DNA from: Chlorops oryzae
Lineage: Eukaryota > Arthropoda > Insecta > Diptera > Chloropidae
DNA length: 64,000 nucleotides
Direction: 5' to 3'
NCBI GenBank assembly: GCA_020466095.1
Contig: CM035806.1
Coordinates: forward strand, 133,562,573-133,626,572
Shown here: positions 55,601-64,000 of the stretch, in pieces
How the letters are laid out: every line of letters starts with the position of its first letter
Position numbering within the stretch: position 1 is the stretch's first letter
Notes under the pieces: model-generated
The model's input: the letters and a program-made list of their open reading frames with translations, nothing else
The model's database searches: none
What the model was told of the DNA's origin: nothing
Made by a program: the position numbers and the translations under genes

Positions 55601-57725
55601 CATATTTTGAGTATTCTACTTACTTTGAAAATCCTTATTGGCGTTTTCACGATTTCCTGTTAGAACGCCTTTCGCTGATGTGTCGACCGAACTATGGCCA
55701 GACGAATGGACAGACAGAAGCTTGCTGCTTACTCGAAAATATGAAGCGATAACCGACGACACGGACGACGACGATGGCAACGACCACAGATTACGTGTAT
55801 ATACTCGTCGTATATCCGTATACTCGCCACACTCGTGAGCTCCACACAGGCAGTCAGGACACACAGACACGCACAGGAGATAAAGGAATGCTGCTCATTT
55901 AAAGCGAAGTCCTATTTCTATTTCTGTTTCTACCACTTTTCCTGTTCCTGTTTCTTTCCTTTCCTTTCCTTTTCCTTTCCTTTCCTTTTTTGTTTCTTTT
56001 CCCGACCAAAAATGTCTTGCCTATGGGTTTGCTTTGTTCGCTTGAGTTCGAATAATAATTTCTGGTTTTTTTCCTTATATGTTTATATTTTATATTCAAA
56101 TGATGATTTTTCAATTGGGTCTTATTACACTTTGTTTTGTTTTCTACGGCGTAGCTTGCCTATCGATACATACACACGGCTGCCTACTAATAAACAAGCA
56201 AATATCGAAAAAAACGCTTTCTGCCTGATCAAACCGTATTCGCTGGCTGCTGAATGTGAACTGAACATTTGCAAGTGCTCCGTTTCCGTGATTCCGTGTT
56301 CCGTATATTCTTCTCTGCAGCCAGATGCGAGATTCGCAACTCTCCGCAACATGTACCGCGGCCAGAGCAATTGCTACAGCAGCACGCATAGTTATTTTGG
56401 GCGCAACTCTCCTCTCATGGCCGATGGAGTCGATGAGCTAACAGATAATTTGTTGCGCATGTTCAAGAATTCGTGATGTACTCGCAATTCGAGACGAGCT
56501 TGGGAAAACTCAGTTTCACAACTTCCTCCAACGTGTCTACTCCCTACAATATTGAGCTCAGTTTTGTTCAATTCAGTTCGGTTCACGTCCAGTTACACTC
56601 TCTGTTCTCTGCACTTCATCGGTTTTCGTTCTCGTTCTCGTTTTCGTTTCCCATTTTTCGTTTTCATACTTCCAAAAGTCTATTGAGGGTTGAGACAACA
56701 TACCCATTTGCTTGTATAAAGTTTGTATTCTGTGAGATGCTGAGATATATAAAAGCTTTCTATTGAAATCAAGCCATCTATGTGCGATAAATTGTTTGTT
56801 TATTTATTAATTTATTTATTTGTGCTAAAGCGAAATATGAATATCTTTTACATTTTTTTTCTTCTTGCTTATTCAAAATCTTCATTGGAAGAAATTTCTT
56901 ATACTTATTAAATGTCCATTGTTTCAAATGCACCCAATTCCTTCGGGCTTACTGGGACAATACGTTAAAAAATAAATAAAAAATAAATAAAAAACTTCAA
57001 AAGTTCCTCATCTTCGTCATCAAATAACACTAGTTGACAGCATTTTTATTCCGGGACATCCAAATTCATTTTTCTTATGGACTTTGGCTTTCACAACACG
57101 AAAAAAATACTTGATAAATTTTTTATTAAAGCGTTTTGTTTTACATTTGAGAAATTCACGGTCTTCTGAAATGCCGAAATGCCGAAATGCCGTTTTAGCT
57201 CTAAAAATACCCATTTAGCTTGGGGTAAATTTAAAAGGGGATTTTAGAAGACTTTGCGAATTGCGTAATTAAGTGTTGCTCAACTCAACTGCTCAAAACG
57301 GAGAGAGCGGGTGCTGCGAACTCGTCGAAAATTTCAACGAAAAACGATCGCTATATCTTTGACTTGGATGAAAAAAAATTGCTTTTCGTTCATCTGAAAA
57401 AAAAATTTCCGCTCGTCCAGCAAGCCCGCAGGGAGCAGAGCTGCCGTATATCCGATTCGCCCGTACAAGCTGAATTGAGTAACGCTGGCCTAATTGATTT
57501 TTTTTTTTTATTATAAATCTAAGATGGTATTCCAGCTTTTTCGAGAAGAACTCGACGGTGCATCATCCGATTTGAACAAGTTATCCTTCGAATGAAAGAA
57601 AATGAACCCCTGTAACACTTTTTTCTAAATACATAACATACATATGTTACTTTAAATATCGGTCAAGAAGAAAAGATTTCAAACATTCCGATCCGGACCG
57701 TGAGAAAGAGTTCTTTAGTAGGGCC
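55601..57725. other. Intergenic DNA without a recognised gene
   Basis: Pyrimidine-rich stretches (CTTTCC repeats about 55950-55995; CGTTCTCGTT repeats about 56628-56660) create long open frames of low complexity on both strands. Their translations show no domain or signal and are left uncalled. An unannotated promoter or 5' UTR exon of a gene outside the window is possible. Confidence 0.35.
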
Positions 57726-57934
57726 TACACCGAGAGAAATAAGAACTGTTAAATCAACCACTTAGAACAGTTAAAGTAAGAGTGGTCAAATTAACTGTAT
57801 TCCCCGTTAAATGCACTGGAAAAGGAAGTCAAATCAACAGTTGGAAAATAGTCAATTTTTATGTTCAAATTCGCTTTCGTTCACTTAGACGTATAAGTTC
57901 GCATTCTGATCAACCGTCTCTGGAGTGTTCAATA

Positions 57935-58008
57935 GCTCAGTTGTTTAAGCTGTGAGTTGACCGTCGTGAGATTCGGGGTTCTATCCCTGCTGGCGGCGGG
58001 AATTTTTC
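57935..58008 (+). other. tRNA-like module 1
   Basis: A-box-like TAGCTCAGTTGTTTAAG and, about 35 bases on, GGGGTTCTATCCCTG, a near-consensus B box with a GGG/CCC stem. Acceptor pairing is poor, so it is not a functional tRNA call. Confidence 0.55.
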
Positions 58009-58229
58009 TGGATTTTTTTTTTTTAATTACAGTTTTTTTTTTTTGTTCAGAGTGTAGTTGTTTTTTAAGGCAAAAATTTTCTCCTAAATTTTTAAGATTT
58101 TAATTTATTTAATTTTTTTTAATGGTTCATTTTCAAGCAAAAAATTTTGGGAGTGAAACAATTCCTTAAGCACGTTCCCCAAAACTTGAGCAACCATAAG
58201 CTCAAGTGAGCGTTTTGACCAACAAATTA

Positions 58230-58305
58230 AATTCGTTCGTTTAGCGTAATGGTTAAGACGTTCGCCCAGCGAAGTGGTGGTCTGCGGTTCAAGGCTCGGC
58301 CGAGG
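58230..58305 (+). other. tRNA-like module 2
   Basis: A-box-like TTAGCGTAATGGTTAAGACG, a plausible anticodon-arm stretch, then GCGGTTCAAGGCTCGGC as a B box with one or two deviations. Confidence 0.5.
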
Positions 58306-58664
58306 CGAGAAAATTTAAAGAGATGAAAGAGAAAAAGATTTAAATAGAAACAAATAAATAAAGAAAAAATATAATAATTTAATAAAACAAAAAAAATATT
58401 AATAAAAGAAGGTAAAAAAAAGTCAAAGCAAAAAATAAATTTTTTTTTCCCAGTCGCTGGTGACAGTTGATTTAACCGCGAGACAGTTATATCAACCATC
58501 AGGTAGTTATATCCCTATTGACTGTGTTTGTACTGTTGAATCGACCGCTACTACACATAAGCTAAGAATTAACGGTGAACTCGGTTATTTTAACCTGCTT
58601 TTTCAGTTAATATAACTACCTTTTTCTCTCGGTGTATGTAGGTACATTTATTTGCCACAGTGGT

Positions 58665-58735
58665 ATATTGATATCGTACGGGGTGCGTGCTATGCTCTTG
58701 AGCCCGGGGTCAGAGGTTCGATTCCAGGCGCAGAC
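58665..58735 (+). other. tRNA-like module 3
   Basis: B box AGAGGTTCGATTCCAGGC is excellent; the upstream GTGCGTGCTATGCTCTTGAG is only weakly A-box-like. It lies in the 100-bp gap between the two TIR elements. Confidence 0.45.
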
Positions 58736-58861
58736 TACCCTATCGGAATTTAGGAAATCAGATTGAAAAAAAATATATTTGACAATTAGTTGAAAAGCAA
58801 TTAGTTGACATACCATACATGAACTTTAATATAATGTATTAAATCTGAATATATTCGATCT

Positions 58862-58935
58862 CTTCGTGGCGTAGCGCATAGCGATTGCGCTTAGCAATCC
58901 GAAGGCTGGAGTTCGAATCCTGTTGCAGACAGAAA
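58862..58935 (+). other. tRNA-like module 4
   Basis: The best-preserved module: A-box-like GTGGCGTAGCGCATAGCG, a perfect 5-bp anticodon-type stem GATTG/CAATC around the 7-base loop CGCTTAG, and the B box GGAGTTCGAATCCTG. The acceptor stem is not convincing. Confidence 0.6.
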
Positions 58936-59221
58936 TAAGATGTGGAAAAATTGGGAATTGAAAGAGTCAGGTAAATTTTAAATACAAACTAAAGGAGAAA
59001 AGAAGCTGCCAACCATACCGTGAAGTTTGCCATACTTTCTTCAAATACGTCATACACAAGCTCTTTGAAAAACTCCTTTAAGTTCCACTGAAACCTTTCT
59101 TTTTTATAATTTTGAATAAAAAGTTTGGTTGAAAGGATATTCCTCTAAGTTTTTTCATTATTATTTAAATGTTAGGTATATTATTACATACTTTACCACA
59201 AAAAAAAAAAAAAAAAAAAAA

Positions 59222-59280
59222 AAACCCTTGTCTGAACGGGGATTTGAACTCACAGACCTCGGATTGTTAGACAGACTGGA
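59222..59280 (-). other. tRNA-like module 5
   Basis: On the minus strand GAGTTCAAATCCCCGTTCAG gives a perfect B box, preceded by GTCTAACAATCCGAGG. A poly(A) run (59202-59223) immediately follows it in the minus-strand sense as T residues, which would act as a pol III stop. Confidence 0.55.
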
Positions 59281-59886
59281 AAGAAACAACTTTGAAATCA
59301 TTCAAAGAAAAATTAAAATAATATCAATTTAAAATAAACTGATTTTTAACTAATTTAAAAGATATCCAGATTCAGACAATTGACTTTGCCGTAGGACATC
59401 GCCATGCTAAAAAAAGTTAGTTTTCTCCATGGGAAAAAGTCAGAGTTTAAATTAATTGTCACTTTAAATCAATCAGTTGTTCTATTAATTTAAAATTAGT
59501 TGAAATTCCTAAAGGGTATTTACATAAAAAGACATATACACTCACACAAATACAAGAAAAAGCCCTCGTGGTGTCACAATAGGCCAGTAAACGGCCGTTG
59601 AATTAAATTTGAATTTTACTCATCGAGTTCTTTCGTATGTTATGGGTTATCATAGGGGTTTCTGTAAAATTATTTCTTTTTCATTGATTTGTTTATTGTT
59701 TATTTTATTGATTAGACATTTTGGAATTTTTATTTGGGTTAAATTTGTCAGTGGAATTAGGGATAATTGGAATTGTGGTTAGACTTTTCTGATGAATTGG
59801 GAAATTTGTCAATCTTTTTTGTTGTTTGCTATACATATAAATGCACCTGATATGACTATACGGAATAATCATATTAATTCATATTA

Positions 59887-60657
59887 GGCCCGTTTTCTGA
59901 AAGTTAAACTAATCGAATGATTAAAAGTGTCGGTTAAGCAATTTCATTTTCTCAATTTTTAAATGATTTGTTCTGGTTCATAAGTGAGAAGTTGGCAACG
60001 CGTTCACAAAACTTATCGCACCCTTGCTACTAGATCGGCACAATTAGAAATTTCGCATTTCTTGAAAATCATTCGATCTCTCATGAATCTAAGCAAAAAT
60101 AATATTTTTTCTAAACTTATATTACTCTGAAACGAGTGCTGCATCAGTCAATAGAAGCGTTAATTTTCTGGGATTTGGGTGTCTTACAGAAATATTCAAT
60201 CGAACATAAAAAATTTGATTAAAAAAATTTTGAATTGTGCCGACTTATTAGCAAGGGTGCGATATGTTTCGAAATGTCAAAACGACAGAATTTTGCAGTG
60301 TTTTGTATTGAATTTTATGAAAACCATCTGTCGTTCAATAGTTTCTTCGACATTTATATGTCTTCACTCGATTTGGTGTCTCCGTTACCAAGTATTCCTG
60401 AAGGGAATGTAAATACCAGTCGCGATTCATTTTCACGGCGATGTGTTGAAATTAAAATTTTAAATATATGAATTCCAAAATATTCTATAACAAAGCTACT
60501 AGATCTAACCGCCAGATGTTTCTTATAAATAAATTTAATCGGCAGACGAGCGTCGGTTAAGGTTTGTGCCTTGATCGTATTTTGAGAAAACGAAACTTGA
60601 TTTTTTGTTAAAATAACTGCCGGTTACGGTTTAACCGGACATTCAGACAACGGGCCT
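59887..60657. mobile_element. Inverted-repeat element with AGGCCCGTT termini
   Basis: AGGCCCGTTTTCTGAA and TTCAGACAACGGGCCT bound 771 bp. Inner mirrors include TCGCACCCTTGCTA (60028) and TTAGCAAGGGTGCGA (60247). ORFs at 60179-60471 have no recognisable domain. Target duplication not identified. Confidence 0.6.
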
Positions 60658-60719
60658 TGATATGACAGATACACCCGAGAAGTATGCAACATTTTTTTAA
60701 ATTTTTTCCTGCTTAGTAA

Positions 60720-60935
60720 CACTGTTGTCAGATTTTTAGGGGAATATTCCCCTGAATGTCTCAAAACAAAGACCAAAATTCCCTAAGATTCAATTTTTAA
60801 ATCTTCTAAAAACAAAAACTTGATCCTATAAGGTCTCATAATATTTTACCTGACCACTTTTCTGCCCTAAGACTCCACTTAAGATCATAAATGTTTTTTT
60901 AATTTAGGGGAGATTCCCCTAAACTGGCAACAGTG
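60720..60935. mobile_element. hAT-type MITE, 216 bp
   Basis: Termini CACTGTTGTCAG and CTGGCAACAGTG are flanked by the perfect 8-bp duplication CTTAGTAA (60712-60719 and 60936-60943). Subterminal TTAGGGGAATATTCCCCT and TTTAGGGGAGATTCCCCTAA hairpins resemble the AGGGG-rich element at 18679-19014. Confidence 0.9.
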
Positions 60936-61419
60936 CTTAGTAAGTACGCTTGGTAGCCCAAAATAATTGTGTAGAAATGCTGTGGAAACGGTTTTAAGAG
61001 TACATGAAATTTCCAAAATCGTAATTTTTTTTACGATATCGATCTCTGTCACATGCCGGTAAATCTTACGTTAAATTTATTGTCTTTGGCACTGGGAACC
61101 TTAATAGTTGGCAGTGTGAGGACCAATTTGCACAGTGACTTAGTAATTCAAGCGTCGATCATGGCAGTGATAAAAATTGGAAACAAGGAATACAAAATAT
61201 GTATCTTGAATATTATGACTAGAATCATTGAGTGAGAAAGTCCACTCGGACCATTAGTTCCTCTGTATGCTTTAAGTCGTGGCCAAAATATGGTTTGCGC
61301 TTAATTGCTTTGATTCTAATCCCTTCTTTCTGTTCTCTTCCGTTTCATATGGTGAGATATACATGCGTACGCACACAGGCGCATGCACTCAATCCCCTGT
61401 AGAAAGCTGTTAAGCAATT

Positions 61420-61850
61420 TGCCTAAAAGAACTAGTTCTTTTACCAGTACTAAAAGAACTAGTGCAATGTTTGGGTAAGTTTGCACCATAACTATTCTAG
61501 TGATCAGTCGAATAATTGCATTCATTGAGGCGTTATAAATTGATAATAAAAACACAACCGAATGGTTTTCTTTTATTGTAAATATTTATTTCCATTATGT
61601 ACTGAAAAAAATCCACGATTCTGTTACCTTTTTCCCGTAAACATCACTAGTATTTAACTGGTGCAAATTTATCCAATTGGATTGAAAAGTACTAGAATAA
61701 TTCTGGTGCATGCTGTACTATTGCTGTCCTGTACAGATGTTATACTGATTTTCCACAGAATTTTATATGGACAGGGGTAAAGAAAAGAACTAGTACTGGT
61801 GGCTTTTGCACTAGTAAAGTACTAGTACGACACTAGTTCAAATTCCAACA
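61420..61850. repeat. ACTAGT-rich inverted-repeat block
   Basis: Seven ACTAGT palindromes occur in about 420 bp. The left side AAGAACTAGTTCTTTTACCA and the right side AGAACTAGTACTGGTGGC / GTACTAGTACGACACTAG are rough mirrors, suggesting a small TIR element whose ends I could not fix. Confidence 0.45.
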
Positions 61851-64000
61851 GGGTCGCTGCAGTGTCGTAGCGGAATTCAGCGGCTGTGCCTGTTATTTTG
61901 CTCGCCATATTGCGTGGGTGTGTGCGTGTGTGTATAGGATTGAGCTTGCCCTGCACGAACGAACGTACGGTGGGAATTCAGCGGAAAAACTGTGATTTTT
62001 CGAATATCATAATTTAATGCAGTGGAGGCAGATTATCAAACTTTTACATCGAAAATGATGGCTGGCTTTCTTAATTTCAATAGATAAAGCTCGTAAACGC
62101 TCCGTTGTGCTCAGTCTTTTAGTTAATAAAAAAAAAAACGACAATTTACTTGTGATTTTCTCAAGAAAGTCAATTTTTATGTCAAAAATCATGGTAAAAA
62201 TGTTTGAATATTTGGAGAGAGAAAACCATTGCATATGTTAAGGCTATTTGTAAGACTCCATTGTTAAAGAAATATTCTTCTTCTTCTTGTGTTTTTAAAT
62301 GTCCCTGCCTATTATCTCGGGGATCGCATTGTTATGAAAATGATAACTGAATAAATCGATGCTGCAATTCGAAATGAAAATTTGCATGGATCCATGAGAG
62401 GTACGGTCAGATTTGATCCATTTTTTGCACACGTTTATTTTTTTAGCATTGACAACAATCTGAAAAGGTTTAATTTTAGGTTGGTTGAGTTTTAGTCCTA
62501 CCCGAGCAGGGGTCTATGGAGGGTACCCCAAGGGGTGGATGAATTTGAATGAAATATCGTTTATTCCATTATTCGACAATTATACTATTTATACTGAATT
62601 TCGTTGCGATAGGACCACGCCTTCTATTGTTTTCCCCCAAGATGTATGGAGCGATTCCACTGTGGAACGTACGGACGGTTCGCTGTAATTAGATTTTCAT
62701 TATTAATTTTTATGACACTTCCGAGCGTTCATTACACTTCTCGAAGGTGTGCCATCAAATGTTCGAGCAAACCTGAATGTATATATGTATGCATGTTCGT
62801 CTGCGGACACACACAACGTTAATGAAATCTGTTACACTGTGTATGCGCGTGTCCAAATGCGTGCGTATGCATATTTGTTAGTCAACAGTCGTTAGGTGTA
62901 AGCAAGCGTATATTTAAGCTTTTATACCTTCGTACTTAAATGCGAGCGACTAAAAATTCCGTAGAAATTCTCCATTTGAATGATGGGGGGGCATTTTAAT
63001 TCAGCTCTTATTTCAAAAGAATATTCGTTGGCACATTGTAAAAATCTTGAAACGGTTCCATTTAATTGAAGTTCCTTTTATGCGTGAATCCTTTGGTCAC
63101 TCTCTGCATTCGCATCTGAATATTATCAGATCCTTGCAGTGTCATTTAATAGCATAGGCATAGGCATACATACACCAATTGGATTTCCAAAAATGAATAC
63201 TCATCGTATTAAATATGGCCAAAAGCGGCCATGCTCGAACAAAGTAGATGTGTAAAAGTGATGGGAAAAGTCTATGATATCCCCTCGCTTAGGAATGTTC
63301 AAATGATCAATCCGGAGAGCATAAATTTTGCAACTGGGTTTTGATGCCCTTATTTCCCACATATTTCGAACTCATTTCGGACTTATGTTTTCGACCAATT
63401 CCATTAGCTTTCGCATTGATGCCGTTATGACAGCGAAAGATTAAGCCATATTTGATAACACTAGTTTACAAATAATAGATTTTCATTTTTTTTAAAGGAC
63501 ATCTGAATGCACTTTTGTCATGGACTCTTGCCTTCTAAATACGAAAACACTATTTACAGTAGTTTTTATGGAAACGTTTCTTTTATGTTGATTTTTAAAA
63601 AGAAAGAAAATTTTTTTTAAGAAGGTATTCGAACATAAACAAATTATCCGCTGAACCCCACATTTTGACGCCGCATTTAATTATCTGTAACCTCAATTAT
63701 TGGAGTTTTTGTTAATTTCCTTTCAACAACATACCTACACTGTTAAAAATATTTCCTTCTATTATAGTAGGAAACAGGTTACCTTCTATTATAAACGTAA
63801 GTTTACACACCAAATAAATTTTCAACCTCAAATGTGTAAAATTATGCATTAGATGTGAATTAAAAGAAACCTTCCCTGTGTATTTTAAACATACATTATG
63901 TATAATTATCCCTTTTTCCCGCAAAATTAAACATTCATAATAATAAAATTACAAAAGGTGTGTAAAATTAGTATTTTTATAGTAAACCTAAACATTCATT
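61851..64000. other. Intergenic DNA to the window end
   Basis: No host gene, tRNA or complete transposon recognised. Short ORFs show no domains. The last 300 bases contain inverted short phrases (TATTATAGTAGGAAACAGG, TTCCTTCTATTATA). Confidence 0.35.

Larger units (their letters stand above)
57726..58636. mobile_element. TIR element carrying two tRNA-like modules
   Basis: TACACCGAGAGAAA at 57726-57739 is mirrored exactly at 58623-58636; the outer TA may be the target duplication. Subterminal blocks GTTAAATCAACCACTTAGAA on the left and TTAATATAACTACC / GTTGATTTAACCGCGAGAC on the right are imperfect mirrors. Two plus-strand tRNA-like modules sit at about 57935-58008 and 58230-58305. No ORF. 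A decayed relative is at 32250-32640. Confidence 0.75.
58737..59518. mobile_element. Second TIR element carrying two tRNA-like modules
   Basis: CCCTATCGGAATTTAGG on the left and AAATTCCTAAAGGG on the right are imperfect inverted ends, with TA outside both. Module 4 lies on the plus strand (58862-58935) and module 5 on the minus strand (59222-59280). The inner right arm repeats AATTTAAAATTAGTTGAAAT. The ends are short and mismatched, so the boundaries are less certain than those of the first element. Confidence 0.5.

Noticed and set aside
55835..56476. 213-codon open frame, Cys/Phe/Ser-rich
   Set aside because: Composition follows CTTTCC-type low-complexity DNA; no domain, no convincing splice structure, and long frames exist on the opposite strand as well.
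58862..58935. Functional tRNA gene call for the tRNA-like modules
   Set aside because: B boxes are good but acceptor stems do not pair and A boxes are degenerate; all are kept as tRNA-like modules only.

Overview
The window is nuclear DNA of a higher (cyclorrhaphan) fly, most likely a tephritid fruit fly. The genes have short GT-AG introns, their proteins match Drosophila orthologues along their length, and two pleiotrophin/midkine (miple) genes lie next to each other, as I recall they do in Drosophila. The AT-rich gaps are packed with small inverted-repeat transposons. The family-level call rests on overall resemblance and is an inference.

Layout. 1-3.2 kb is nested DNA transposons. 3.3-12.6 kb is a compact housekeeping block: LSm8 (+) tail-to-tail with DNA polymerase delta small subunit (-); mRpL46 (+) tail-to-tail with the tRNA m1A58 methyltransferase subunit Trm6 (-); Trm6 head-to-head with the SF3b subunit Phf5a (+); Phf5a tail-to-tail with epsilon-COP (-). 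14.7-21.6 kb is Tudor-SN (-, four exons) and 24.1-26.3 kb is a p68/Rm62-type DEAD-box helicase (+, four exons). 30.2-34.2 kb and 47.1-48.9 kb are two secreted pleiotrophin/midkine-like genes (-), the first resembling miple2 by size and the second miple1. The rest of 34-47 kb and all of 49-64 kb shows no recognisable host gene.

The genes are mostly unrelated housekeeping functions (mRNA splicing and decay, replication, mitochondrial translation, tRNA modification, vesicle coats, RNA binding). Only the miple pair forms a clear functional and evolutionary unit.

The most unusual content is mobile. Five non-autonomous hAT-type elements keep 8-bp target duplications (one of the five with a single mismatch). 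Three PIF/Harbinger-type elements keep TAA duplications. There is a pogo-type and a mariner-type element. Several nested insertions can be dated against an empty site elsewhere in the window. The best candidate for something undescribed is a set of inverted-repeat-bounded elements that each carry one or two tRNA-like (A-box/B-box) modules: 20267-20861, 57726-58636 and 58737-59518, plus a decayed relative at about 32250-32640. Also notable are two copies of a 770-bp element in opposite orientation (38029-38796 and 41717-42905) with a shared 77-codon ORF, and an array of GGGCCTTATGTCC palindrome halves at 28.6-28.8 kb. All exon boundaries were read by eye from frame, splice consensus and remembered family sequence; no alignment or search was run.
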